64,000 nt of DNA, taken from NCBI GenBank assembly GCA_017617635.1, contig JAFZVW010000024.1:1-64000 (forward strand). The letters run 5' to 3'. The notes beneath the pieces were generated by a model that made no database searches, was not told the origin of the DNA, and saw only the letters and a list, made by a program, of their open reading frames with translations. Source of the DNA: Bacteroidaceae bacterium. GTDB lineage: Bacteria > Bacteroidota > Bacteroidia > Bacteroidales > Bacteroidaceae. How positions within the stretch are numbered: the first letter of the stretch is position 1; each line of letters begins with the position of its first letter. The translations under genes and the position numbers were made by a program. This document shows, in pieces, positions 56,503-64,000 of the stretch.

Positions 56503-57303
56503 ATGAAGAAAGTAAAGTTTCTTATGATGGCCGTTTGTGCCATCGTCCTGGCATCCTGCGGAGGCAAGAAGCAGCAGGCTGATGACGAGCAGGAGCTCAA
56601 GAGTTTTGAACAGGAGCAGATCGAGGAGAGCATCAAGGTGCAGCTGGACAGCATTGCAAGCGTCCTGGGCGGTCTTAAGGCCCTGCCAATTCTGCAACAG
56701 ACCAAGAATGGCGAACTGCAGCTGACAGACGAGGAGAAGAAGGTTAAGCCCGACTATCTGCTGTCTCCCGAGATTGCCAAGGAAGCAATCACCCTGAGCG
56801 AGAAGTATCGCGTATTGGTAGCACTCAGCATCGACCAGACAATTGCCGAGCTGTATGACATGGACACAAAGGCATATAACGAGGCTACCGCTCAGCTGCT
56901 GAGCGATGTAAACGATCCCGGCTTCCGCATTTTCGCTGAAAATGGCGACGTGGTTGTCGAGAGTCATGAGATTTACGAGGCCGAGGTTCAGTCAGGCCGT
57001 ATCAACTATTTCTGGCAGGCTGTTGCTGCATCGCTGGTTGAGCAGATGTACATCCTGTGCCAGAACCAGGAGAAGTTCCTGCCCGTATTCGACGACGATG
57101 CCGTTGCAAACCTGACCCTGCGCATTGCACTGCTTCAGGATGCAATCAACCGCCTGGTTGAGTACGATCCCGAGCTGGTAGAGGTAAGCGAGGCTATCAA
57201 GCCACTTGAGAATCTGAACGCAACAACAGTCGATGAGTTGAAGTCAGAACTGGGCGAGCTTACCAACGACATTACCGCAGCACGCAACCAGTTGATACCG
57301 TAA
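56503..57303 (+). CDS. Lipoprotein of unknown function
   Basis: 266 residues. Lipoprotein signal VCAIVLASCGG (Cys19). The mature protein is almost all helical and acidic, with a Gln/Glu-rich start (KKQQADDEQELKSFEQEQIEE) and an Asp/Glu-rich middle. No known domain recognised. It lies 52 bp after the ABC gene and is followed by a strong terminator; a link to the transporter is possible but unproven. Confidence 0.75.
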   Translation: MKKVKFLMMAVCAIVLASCGGKKQQADDEQELKSFEQEQIEESIKVQLDSIASVLGGLKALPILQQTKNGELQLTDEEKKVKPDYLLSPEIAKEAITLSEKYRVLVALSIDQTIAELYDMDTKAYNEATAQLLSDVNDPGFRIFAENGDVVVESHEIYEAEVQSGRINYFWQAVAASLVEQMYILCQNQEKFLPVFDDDAVANLTLRIALLQDAINRLVEYDPELVEVSEAIKPLENLNATTVDELKSELGELTNDITAARNQLIP

Positions 57304-57321
57304 TTACAACGTGAATAAAAT

Positions 57322-57363
57322 AATAAAGGAGGATATGAACGATGTGGCATATCCTCCTTTATT
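57322..57363. terminator. Strong bidirectional terminator
   Basis: 16-bp perfect stem (AATAAAGGAGGATATG with CATATCCTCCTTTATT) and a 10-base loop. It separates the plus-strand lipoprotein gene from the minus-strand lipoprotein genes. Confidence 0.9.
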
Positions 57364-57394
57364 ATGATTGATATTCCGATGAATTGGAGAGTTT

Positions 57395-58381
57395 TTAGTT
57401 TGTAATCTTCAGTTTAAGTTTCTTTACCTTAGCCGAAGCCTTCTCCACCTTATCGCGTCCGGCATCAATCTTGGCCTGGTCTTTTTCAAACAGTTCAGTG
57501 CAGTTGTCGCCGGTAAAGGTCATAGTAATGGTACTTCCTGCTTCGCCCTCAAGGAATTCCTTGAACTCGTTGCCATCGCTGTCATCAGTACGCCATTCGC
57601 CATAGTTTGGAATAATATCGCGCACGGATACACCGGATGCGTCCTGTGGTACGCCCACAATCCACATTTGATTGGTGCTGCCTGTCAGGGCTGCGGTATT
57701 TGCCTTGCTTAGCAACTTGAAGGTAACGCTGATGCTTGGGTAGCTGTCGCTGTCGATTTCAACACCACTGGCGCTGACAACCTCAACGTTACTTTTAATC
57801 GATGGCGGCAGTATAACCTCCACACCCGATGGAGCCACTGCTTCTGTTTCTCCATCAGTATTGTACGAGGCGGTTGCTCTGCCGGAACCTATGCCTTCGC
57901 CCACAACTTCGACTACAAAACTCTTAGTCTTTTTCATAATGTCTATAATCTGGTCTTTGTCAGCCATGTTCAGATAGAAAGTGAATGACTGTTCAGTTCC
58001 GTCAGTCTTTAATGCAAACTCCTGAAATAGAGTCTTGCTTCTGGTATCAACGGCATTGTTTCCGAGTTTGAACACAGCATCTGCAATGGGCTGGTCGGTT
58101 TCATCAAGCAACATTAATACAGGAACATCGGTTACTTTAAGTTCCTCGCTCATGGTATTGAACTTGATTCGAGTGGTCAGCAGCCACACCCCCGAGCCTT
58201 TGCTCGTCTCGCGTACTGTGATGTTGTAGAGCTCCTCCACTACAGCCAGCTGCTTGTCGCCAGTACCTATTACTTCTGTGGTTTTAGGCTGTACAGGAGT
58301 GGTATCGGGCATTGAGTTACATCCTGTCAGCATGAAAATAATGCCCATAAGACCTAGGCAGGACAATTTTACTGATTTCAT
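57395..58381 (-). CDS. Lipoprotein of unknown function
   Basis: 328 residues. Lipoprotein signal ending IIFMLTGCNS (Cys21). Mature part is beta-rich with repeats of a pattern seen in periplasmic or surface proteins (VKLSITVRET-like strands and SVTFKLLSK), then a Lys/Glu-rich helical tail (DAGRDKVEKASAKVKKLKLKITN). No domain recognised. It follows another lipoprotein gene by 21 bp, probably one operon. Confidence 0.75.
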   Translation of the reverse strand: MKSVKLSCLGLMGIIFMLTGCNSMPDTTPVQPKTTEVIGTGDKQLAVVEELYNITVRETSKGSGVWLLTTRIKFNTMSEELKVTDVPVLMLLDETDQPIADAVFKLGNNAVDTRSKTLFQEFALKTDGTEQSFTFYLNMADKDQIIDIMKKTKSFVVEVVGEGIGSGRATASYNTDGETEAVAPSGVEVILPPSIKSNVEVVSASGVEIDSDSYPSISVTFKLLSKANTAALTGSTNQMWIVGVPQDASGVSVRDIIPNYGEWRTDDSDGNEFKEFLEGEAGSTITMTFTGDNCTELFEKDQAKIDAGRDKVEKASAKVKKLKLKITN

Positions 58382-58402
58382 ATCTATATGTGTTTTGATG
58401 GA

Positions 58403-58969
58403 TTATTTTTTTCTGATACTGCCAATTATTGTAAGGTATGCTGATGCTGCATCGTTTTTGACAGCCTCTTCCATTGTGTCATTACCGCCACCCAGTACAA
58501 AACTAACATCAGCTTCAGCACCTACTTCAGCCGCCAGAAGTTCCTTGATCTTTGCCTTTTCGGTCGCATCGTCACCTATGTTTACGCCAATGTTCATTTT
58601 GCTTACGCTAGGTCCCGATATATCATCGGTACGTTCACCGGAAAATGTGATAAACTGGCCGTTATTGTCAGCCAATGCAACCCAATAGGAAGGATCATAA
58701 TCTTCCACATTGTATTTCTCTGCATCAATTTCTGCGTTTTTGCGCAGTTTAATTGTCAGGTGACAGGTATTGACTAATCCGTTATACTTCTTCCATGTGA
58801 GCTTTGCTGTTCCCGGAACTACGGTAATCACGTCTTCGGTAACTTTCTTCAGTTCAGCGTCATTTTCAAAAGTGTTGTAGGTCGGTTCACACACTTCAAC
58901 TTCCTTTTCGTTGCTTGAGCAGGAAGCAAACAGTATGGCCGTGAAGGCCATGACAAACAATTTCTTCAT
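58403..58969 (-). CDS. Lipoprotein of unknown function
   Basis: 188 residues. Lipoprotein signal ending ILFASCSS (Cys17). About 110 residues of beta-rich sequence (TAKLTWKKYNGLVNTCHLTIKL) followed by a Gly/Asp-rich C-terminal region. No domain recognised. First of two minus-strand lipoprotein genes. A possible -7 box TATCTTTA (59030-59037) lies about 60 bp upstream. Confidence 0.72.
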   Translation of the reverse strand: MKKLFVMAFTAILFASCSSNEKEVEVCEPTYNTFENDAELKKVTEDVITVVPGTAKLTWKKYNGLVNTCHLTIKLRKNAEIDAEKYNVEDYDPSYWVALADNNGQFITFSGERTDDISGPSVSKMNIGVNIGDDATEKAKIKELLAAEVGAEADVSFVLGGGNDTMEEAVKNDAASAYLTIIGSIRKK

Positions 58970-59029
58970 AGTTAATTATTTTAGGTTGATTATAATGTGA
59001 ATTGCATATTACATAGCATTACCCGCTTG

Positions 59030-59037
59030 TAAAGATA
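59030..59037 (-). promoter_or_regulatory. Possible -7 box of the lipoprotein pair
   Basis: TATCTTTA on the minus strand, one mismatch from TAnnTTTG; no -33 element. The rest of 58970-59151 shows nothing else. Confidence 0.35.
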
Positions 59038-59151
59038 CAAATTAATAAAAGGAATGTACATCAAAAAAAAGCTGATGTACCAATAAACCGAAGAATGAAA
59101 TCAAATGGAATTGAATGGAATCGGGTAAGATTGCCGACAATACGAAAAAAA

Positions 59152-59715
59152 CTATATCAGACCCTGTTTTTTCATCTCAGCAACGGTATCTTCCAACTGG
59201 GAATACCATTCCTGTCCGAAACGGCGGATTAGCGGTTCGCGCAGGAAGACGTACAGAGGTATATCCAGTTCCTTGCCGCGCTGTACGGCATCCTTGCAGA
59301 TATCCCATCTGTGATAGTTGATGCCGACAAGGTCCGAGCCAAAGCGTTTTTCGCGTATTGGATACAAGTGGCAGCTGACGGGCTTGCTTGCGAGCAGACA
59401 CCCGCTGCATCCACGGAATGCACAGTCGCGTCCTGCAACTATGGTAGTGACCATTTCACCCTCGGGGTCAGGGTAGGCTACACCCTGCTTGTCAATCATT
59501 GCCTGGGCACCTGCTGACAGTTCAGACCATATCCTGTCCAGGTCCTGCTCTATGTCGGCAATCTCGTTCATAGTGACCGGAGCACCTGCATCACCCTCCT
59601 GGCAGCATCGTCCATGACATTTCTCTATATCACAGCAGAAAGGCTGCGTGATAATGTCGGTGTGTACGATGACATTCCCGACCATTAGCATGGGAGGAAT
59701 GTCGTTTTTTACCAT
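59152..59715 (-). CDS. DUF3109-family cysteine-rich protein
   Basis: 187 residues from ATG 59715; the longer open frame up to 60261 only reads through ung in another frame. Cysteine pattern CCDIEKCHGRCC near 27-38, CAFRGCSGC near 98-106, and SCHLYPI near 114, typical of DUF3109 proteins, which probably bind a metal or iron-sulfur cluster. Role unknown. It overlaps the end of ung by 7 bp, so it is translated from the same transcript. Confidence 0.88.
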   Translation of the reverse strand: MVKNDIPPMLMVGNVIVHTDIITQPFCCDIEKCHGRCCQEGDAGAPVTMNEIADIEQDLDRIWSELSAGAQAMIDKQGVAYPDPEGEMVTTIVAGRDCAFRGCSGCLLASKPVSCHLYPIREKRFGSDLVGINYHRWDICKDAVQRGKELDIPLYVFLREPLIRRFGQEWYSQLEDTVAEMKKQGLI

Positions 59716-60374
59716 TTTATCGGTTCCTTGCCTGACTGGACAAGGTAGTTGTTGCACAGGTTGAAGTGGTTGTTGCCAAAGAATCCGCGATATGCCGACA
59801 GGGGACTTGGGTGTGCAGACTTCAGTACCAGGTGCTTGCCGGCATCTATCAGGGATGATTTCCTCCCTGCCGGTGCTCCCCACAGCAGGAATACCACATT
59901 GGTGCAATGCCGGCTTATCTTGCTTATGACGGCATCCGTAAATGTCTCCCAGCCCTGGTTGCTGTGGCTGAATGCCTGGTGCTGGCGCACACTCAGACAA
60001 GTGTTCAGCAGGAACACTCCCTGCTGTGCCCAGCGGGTAAGGTCGCCCGATACAGGGATAGGTGCTCCTGTCTCCTGTTGTATCTCCTGAAAGATATTGC
60101 GCAACGACGGCGGGAACTGCACTCCGTCCTGTACGCTGAAACACAGCCCGTGTGCCTGTCCGGGACCGTGATATGGGTCCTGACCCAGTATGACAACCTT
60201 GATCCGGTCTATCGGTGTCTGCCAGAAAGCATTGAAGATAAGCTTCCCGGGCGGATAGCATGTATATGTCCCGTACTCGTGCCTTACAAACTGAATGAGT
60301 CTGAGAAAGTAATCCTTCTCAAACTCATCCTTTAGTATTTCACCCCATGAGGGCTCGATCTGAACCTTCACCAA
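59709..60374 (-). CDS. ung: Uracil-DNA glycosylase
   Basis: 221 residues, normal for family 1. Catalytic Asp66 in LGQDPYHGPGQAHGLCFSV and catalytic His189 in SAHPSPLSAYRGFFG. It removes uracil from DNA in base-excision repair. There is no ATG near the start of the domain; the start is TTG 60374 or the following GTG, directly at the end of a heptamer repeat array, with no Shine-Dalgarno. It follows gpmI by 14 bp. Confidence 0.95.
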   Translation of the reverse strand: MVKVQIEPSWGEILKDEFEKDYFLRLIQFVRHEYGTYTCYPPGKLIFNAFWQTPIDRIKVVILGQDPYHGPGQAHGLCFSVQDGVQFPPSLRNIFQEIQQETGAPIPVSGDLTRWAQQGVFLLNTCLSVRQHQAFSHSNQGWETFTDAVISKISRHCTNVVFLLWGAPAGRKSSLIDAGKHLVLKSAHPSPLSAYRGFFGNNHFNLCNNYLVQSGKEPIKW

Positions 60375-60401
60375 TTATGAATTATGCATTATGAATTAAT
60401 C
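60374..60401. repeat. 7-bp tandem repeat array (ATTATGA)n between ung and gpmI
   Basis: ATTATGA, ATTATGC, ATTATGA, ATTAATC. It contains the gpmI stop (60389-60391), touches the ung start and supplies the last gpmI codons. Confidence 0.8.
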
Positions 60402-61909
60402 AGGCATTTGCCTGTCATCTCTGCTGGCTGTTTCAGACCCATGATGTGCAGTATGGACGGAGCAACGTCAGCCAGAACGCCATTCTGTACCTTTGCATTC
60501 TTGTTTGCAGTAACATATATAAAAGGTACGGGATTGAGCGAATGCGCGGTATTTGCGCTTCCGTCAGGATTCAGTGCATTGTCGGCATTGCCATGGTCGG
60601 CAATAATGATAATCTCGTAATCCGTTGTCTTTGCAGCCTCGACCACTTCGCTTACACACTGGTCAACAGCCTTCACAGCTGCCTCTATTGCCGTGTAGAC
60701 ACCGGTATGGCCTACCATGTCGCCGTTTGCAAAGTTCACTACGATGAAATCGAACTTGTCCTGCTTGATGGCATCAACCAGTTTGTCCTTTACCTCGTAG
60801 GCAGACATCTCCGGCTTCAGGTCGTATGTCTGCACCTTGGGCGATGCAACCAGTATGCGCTCCTCACCGTCGAACGGATTCTCGCGGCCGCCGTTGAAGA
60901 AGAATGTCACGTGTGCATACTTCTCAGTCTCGGCAGTGTGCAGCTGCTTCTTGCCCTGTGACGACAGGTACTCGCCCAGGGTATTCTCGACATTCTCCTT
61001 GGGGAAGAGAATGTGGACATTCTGGAACGATGCATCGTACGGAGTCATGCAATAGTACTGTATGCCAGGTATGGTCTTCATACCCTGCGACTCCATATCC
61101 TGCTGCGTTAGGACGATAGTCAGCTCCTTTGCACGGTCGTTGCGGTAGTTGAAGAAGATTACAACGTCGCCTTCCTTGATTGTACCGTTGACCTTGGTAT
61201 TCTTTATAGGCTTGACAAACTCGTCGGTAACACCCTCGTCGTATGACTCCTGCATTGCAGCAACCATATCGTCAGAAGCCTTTCCAATGCCACCCACAAT
61301 CAAGTCATAGGCAACCTTGACGCGCTCCCAGCGCTTGTCACGGTCCATTGCATAGAAACGGCCTACAATGTCAGCTATTGCTGCATTGCCAACCTCCTTG
61401 CACTTGGCAGTCAGCTGCTCGATAAAACCCTTTCCGCTCTGCGGATCAGTGTCACGGCCGTCCATGAAACAATGCACATAGGTATTGTTGACACCGTACT
61501 CCTTGCCAATCTCCACCAACTTGAACAGATGATCCAGCGAAGAATGCACTCCTCCGTTGGATGTCAGGCCCATCAGATGGACATCCTTGCCGTTCCTGAC
61601 GGCATATTCGTATGCACCGATGATTTCCTTGTTCTTCAGTATACTGCCGTCAGCACATGCACGGTTGATTTTCACCAGGTCCTGATATACAATACGTCCT
61701 GCTCCGATGTTCAGGTGTCCCACCTCCGAGTTACCCATCTGACCGTCAGGAAGACCCACATTCTCACCGCTCGCCTCCAACTGGCTGCAGGGATAGTTCT
61801 TACACAAACTGTCGATATACGGTGTAGGCGTGTTGAAAATTACATCACCCTTACCCTTGTTACCAATACCCCAACCATCGAGGATAACCAATAAAGCTTT
61901 CTTTGCCAT
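60389..61909 (-). CDS. gpmI: Phosphoglycerate mutase, 2,3-bisphosphoglycerate-independent
   Basis: 506 residues, normal length. Active-site Ser61 in [18 protein letters not shown], metal ligands in VILDGWGIG (start) and [11 protein letters not shown] near 440. It interconverts 3- and 2-phosphoglycerate in glycolysis. The start ATG 61909 follows a TAACTTTG box about 30 bp upstream. First gene of the gpmI-ung-DUF3109 group. Confidence 0.96.
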   Translation of the reverse strand: MAKKALLVILDGWGIGNKGKGDVIFNTPTPYIDSLCKNYPCSQLEASGENVGLPDGQMGNSEVGHLNIGAGRIVYQDLVKINRACADGSILKNKEIIGAYEYAVRNGKDVHLMGLTSNGGVHSSLDHLFKLVEIGKEYGVNNTYVHCFMDGRDTDPQSGKGFIEQLTAKCKEVGNAAIADIVGRFYAMDRDKRWERVKVAYDLIVGGIGKASDDMVAAMQESYDEGVTDEFVKPIKNTKVNGTIKEGDVVIFFNYRNDRAKELTIVLTQQDMESQGMKTIPGIQYYCMTPYDASFQNVHILFPKENVENTLGEYLSSQGKKQLHTAETEKYAHVTFFFNGGRENPFDGEERILVASPKVQTYDLKPEMSAYEVKDKLVDAIKQDKFDFIVVNFANGDMVGHTGVYTAIEAAVKAVDQCVSEVVEAAKTTDYEIIIIADHGNADNALNPDGSANTAHSLNPVPFIYVTANKNAKVQNGVLADVAPSILHIMGLKQPAEMTGKCLINS

Positions 61910-61938
61910 AGAAATAATATTATTTGATTCTCTGCCGG

Positions 61939-61946
61939 CAAAGTTA
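61939..61946 (-). promoter_or_regulatory. Promoter -7 box of gpmI
   Basis: TAACTTTG on the minus strand, 29 bp before the start. The rest of 61947-62082 is A/T-rich with no gene. Confidence 0.5.
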
Positions 61947-62082
61947 CAACTTATTATTCAATAATCTATATAAACGACACTATTTTTATCAGAAATCTCA
62001 TGACACCGCCTCATCATGGAAAAACAAAAAAATAAAGTCAATTGTACATTAATTAAAAAAGATTATCTATTTTTGCAAAGAA

Positions 62083-62424
62083 ATGGAGTACAAGTTAAAC
62101 GATATCAGGCCGTTTCTCATTGAAAAACTTAAGCAGGAGCATTGCCTGTGGAGCTATGAGAATGATTCCATACAGGACATCCCCGATGATGTGCTGGTGG
62201 AATTGGTAATGATGTATTTGGATATCGAAGAGATAAACATGCTATTCCTGCTCTTTGACTATAAAAAGGTAAAGCGCGCCTGGATTGAGAATGTTGTAGC
62301 ACAAGGCGAGCGCTACTATAATTTAAACTATTTTATCGCCTGGTACTATTTCCGCGTAAAGCAGCCTCGCAGTTACGTAAAGGCGATGGCTACCAGACAA
62401 CTAAACAAACGACTGGCAGCATGA
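62083..62424 (+). CDS. Small DUF6922-like protein, likely antitoxin partner
   Basis: 113 residues. The region LWSYENDSIQDIPDDVLVEL and the following LFDYKKVKRAWIENVV resemble DUF6922 proteins, which are often found beside AbiEii toxins. No membrane segment. The stop overlaps the next start (ATGA), so the two are translated together. By position and size it is the probable antitoxin; no DNA-binding motif is clear. Confidence 0.65.
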   Translation: MEYKLNDIRPFLIEKLKQEHCLWSYENDSIQDIPDDVLVELVMMYLDIEEINMLFLLFDYKKVKRAWIENVVAQGERYYNLNYFIAWYYFRVKQPRSYVKAMATRQLNKRLAA

Positions 62425-63068
62425 AATCATTATCACTTGCACCACACACCGGTCGTATCATCGAGGCCGTGAGCAGGCTTGAGTGCATCAAACCCTTTGT
62501 CCTAGTTGGAGGGACGGCTCTTTCCATCCAATTAGAGACACGTCAAAGCGAAGATTTGGATTTCATGCGTTGGCAGCAGGGAAAAAATGATACACTGGAT
62601 ATTGACTGGCCATCAATACAGCGCGAACTCGCAACCATTGGCATGGTAGAGGACGTGCAAGTAGCAGGTTTCGATCAAGTCTTTTTCGTCGTTGATGGTG
62701 TAAAGGTATCATTCTATGCAGCACCCCGCAAGCGTATCGCCACAATGCGCGAGATTCCCTATCTGAATAACATCCGTTTGGCAGATATCGAATCAATCGG
62801 AGTAATGAAGATGGAGGCAATGATGCGTCGCAGCAAGTTCCGTGACTATTACGATATATACTCTATCCTAAAAAGCGGTGTAGATATCCATAAATTGATA
62901 CCTATGGCCCTGGAACACTCTGGTCACAGGCAGAAGACAAAGGGACTACTGGCAATGTTGACAAACGGCGATCTTTTCCGCAAGGACGAACAGTTCATGC
63001 AGTTACAACCAGTATACAACGTGTCAGCCCGAGATATCGAAATCTATATCAAAGGTTTATTGAAATAA
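62421..63068 (+). CDS. AbiEii-type nucleotidyltransferase toxin
   Basis: 215 residues. Nucleotidyltransferase motif VGGTALS at 29-35 with acidic residues in EDLDF (D45, D47), and a later region (ADIESIGVMKMEAMMRRSKFRDYYDI) matching the AbiEii/AbiGii family. Such toxins add nucleotides to tRNA and act in type IV toxin-antitoxin or phage-abortive systems. Overlaps the DUF6922-like gene by 4 bp; the pair resembles AbiE in plan, but the partner is different from the usual AbiEi. Confidence 0.85.
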   Translation: MKSLSLAPHTGRIIEAVSRLECIKPFVLVGGTALSIQLETRQSEDLDFMRWQQGKNDTLDIDWPSIQRELATIGMVEDVQVAGFDQVFFVVDGVKVSFYAAPRKRIATMREIPYLNNIRLADIESIGVMKMEAMMRRSKFRDYYDIYSILKSGVDIHKLIPMALEHSGHRQKTKGLLAMLTNGDLFRKDEQFMQLQPVYNVSARDIEIYIKGLLK

Positions 63069-63095
63069 AACAACTCCCGTTTGCAACTCTAATCG

Positions 63096-63725
63096 CTACA
63101 AATACCTGTTCAGTTCCACTACCAACTTCTGAACGGTAGTTGATGACTCTTCTTCAGCAGGATTGCCGTGAGAAATCTCTGCGAGTACAGCGTCAGCATT
63201 CTTAATGGCTTGCTGCTGATGAGTTAGGAGCAGGTTGTACATGACGGCACCAACTCCTTCTGTCTTGTTATACTGCAAGCCGGTCAGCTTCGTCAGCATA
63301 TCCTTATATTGATTTCTGTGAATGGGGCCTGTGTACAGATTGTAATGTAACAAGAACCAGTATTCAAACGCCTGATTGCTGTAGGCTACACGGAAACCAT
63401 TCTTTTCAGCCAGCTGAATAGCTTGGTTAAAATCGTTTGCAGGGAACTCATCCTTGTCGAACACCACCCAGCACTGGTCGTAAACACGTTTCTTCTGGCG
63501 GTCGGCTTCGCGTATGCTAATGGCTTTGTTGACAAGGGTTATGGTATTCATGGCTTGTCCGACGGCCTTGACAGTAGCAGCTGTCATACGAAACGCCCTG
63601 AAATAATCAGGTTCGGTATTCTCGCCTTCGCAGACAACGAGGAACGACTGTTTGATTTCTCTCACGCCCCGACGACGGACGAAGCCCATGGACTTACGGT
63701 GGTCTTTCTTAACTTTCTTGCTCAT
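63096..63725 (-). CDS. RloB-family protein (TOPRIM-like)
   Basis: 209 residues. Basic N-terminus (KKVKKDHRKSMGFVRRRG), then VVCEGENTEPDYF at about 30-42 and WVVFDKDEF with D90 and D92, the acidic residues expected of a TOPRIM-like fold. RloB proteins were named from restriction-linked genes in Campylobacter and usually pair with an AAA ATPase (RloA). A nuclease role in defence is inferred from this pairing. Its ATG overlaps the stop of the ATPase gene (ATGA). Confidence 0.85.
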   Translation of the reverse strand: MSKKVKKDHRKSMGFVRRRGVREIKQSFLVVCEGENTEPDYFRAFRMTAATVKAVGQAMNTITLVNKAISIREADRQKKRVYDQCWVVFDKDEFPANDFNQAIQLAEKNGFRVAYSNQAFEYWFLLHYNLYTGPIHRNQYKDMLTKLTGLQYNKTEGVGAVMYNLLLTHQQQAIKNADAVLAEISHGNPAEEESSTTVQKLVVELNRYL

Positions 63726-64000
63726 GACTGCTTAGCTGGATTAAAGATGGATTCCATGTCACCAATGAGTGGGGTTGCACCGTATTTGCCAAGAAGATAT
63801 TCACGCTCGAAAGGCGACGTGCTACGTACCTTGTATTCTGCCAGCGAGTAGAGCTCGGTAGCACCGAAATTGTCCTTCTGAGTGAACCACACCTGATCCC
63901 TGCGGAACAGTCCGGCACTCAGCAGGTAGGTGTCATGAGCCGTAAACAGCAGTTGGGCACCCTTGGGATTCGTCTGTGCATCGTTGAACAGCGCTATAAT
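63722..64000 (-). CDS. RloA-like AAA ATPase, C-terminal part only
   Basis: The last 92 codons of a larger protein whose 5' part lies beyond the window. Visible features: QLLFTAHDTYLLSAGLF with the His of the switch region found in ABC/SMC-type AAA_15 ATPases, then FRRDQVWFTQKDNFGATELYS and a conserved end (GKYGATPLIGD). It matches AAA_15 proteins that partner RloB or similar nucleases. The stop overlaps the rloB start. Confidence 0.8.
   Translation of the reverse strand: MIALFNDAQTNPKGAQLLFTAHDTYLLSAGLFRRDQVWFTQKDNFGATELYSLAEYKVRSTSPFEREYLLGKYGATPLIGDMESIFNPAKQS

Noticed and set aside
59716..60261. N-terminal extension of the DUF3109 protein
   Set aside because: The extension reads ung in the wrong frame; the conserved protein begins at 59715.

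Overview
The window looks like a Bacteroidota chromosome, most probably order Bacteroidales and plausibly the Prevotellaceae. The supporting signs are TAnnTTTG-type -7 boxes, often with a TTG or TTTG about 20 bp upstream; few Shine-Dalgarno sequences; many lipoproteins with an (A/S/T)(S/G)C lipobox; a Chlamydia/Bacteroidetes-style V-type ATPase operon; and family-typical proteins (class I fumarase, Cat1-type CoA-transferase, large nucleoside kinase). This placement rests on gene content and signals only; no database was consulted.

Layout. 2-1012: 3' part of an AAA ATPase gene cut by the window edge. 1103-8716: complete V-type ATPase operon E-DUF2764-A-B-D-I-K with promoter and terminator. 8742-12479 (minus): sugar-kinase-like phosphotransferase, NhaA antiporter and a secreted metallophosphoesterase. 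12617-17638 (minus): tRNA-Leu(TAA), then two large envelope proteins. 17714-18301 (minus): thymidine kinase. 18437-27961 (plus): rsmI, coiled-coil lipoprotein, hflX, AI-2E transporter, fumarase, OmpA/TPR lipoprotein, thioredoxin-like lipoprotein, LolC/E-type permease. 27965-31537 (minus): CoA-transferase and metG. 31538-32457: an unusually repeat-rich spacer holding a candidate 32-residue membrane protein. 32458-38234 (plus): RND efflux pump (adaptor, pump, outer-membrane channel). 38255-39926 (minus): purE and a short ispG. 40052-43282: carB. 43279-44937 (minus): nucleoside kinase. 45087-53444 (plus): three FKBP isomerases, an Lrp regulator, a C26-M19 fusion hydrolase, an M28 cyclotransferase, sufE, dus and a U32 protein. 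53547-57303: a large ABC half-transporter with extra N-terminal domains, and a lipoprotein. 57395-61909 (minus): two lipoproteins, DUF3109, ung, gpmI. 62083-64000: accessory edge with an AbiE-like toxin-antitoxin pair and an RloA/RloB pair.

How the genes fit together. Most of the window is core metabolism and envelope function. The V-ATPase rotor subunit keeps residues that resemble a sodium site, and NhaA lies beside it, so a shared role in sodium balance is possible. The FKBP, cyclotransferase, lipoprotein and LolC/E-type genes point to periplasmic folding and envelope maintenance. The right edge looks like the start of a defence island.

Most unusual signals: (1) tandem repeats with a 7-bp period but different unit sequences at several gene boundaries and promoters, two of them inside the RND operon; (2) an 11-bp repeat shared by the leader of the phosphotransferase gene and the dus/U32 junction; (3) a possible small membrane protein gene at 31655-31753, with degraded look-alike copies nearby; (4) an IspG of Bacteroidetes/plant sequence type that lacks the large middle domain; (5) a thioredoxin-fold lipoprotein with both active-site cysteines missing.
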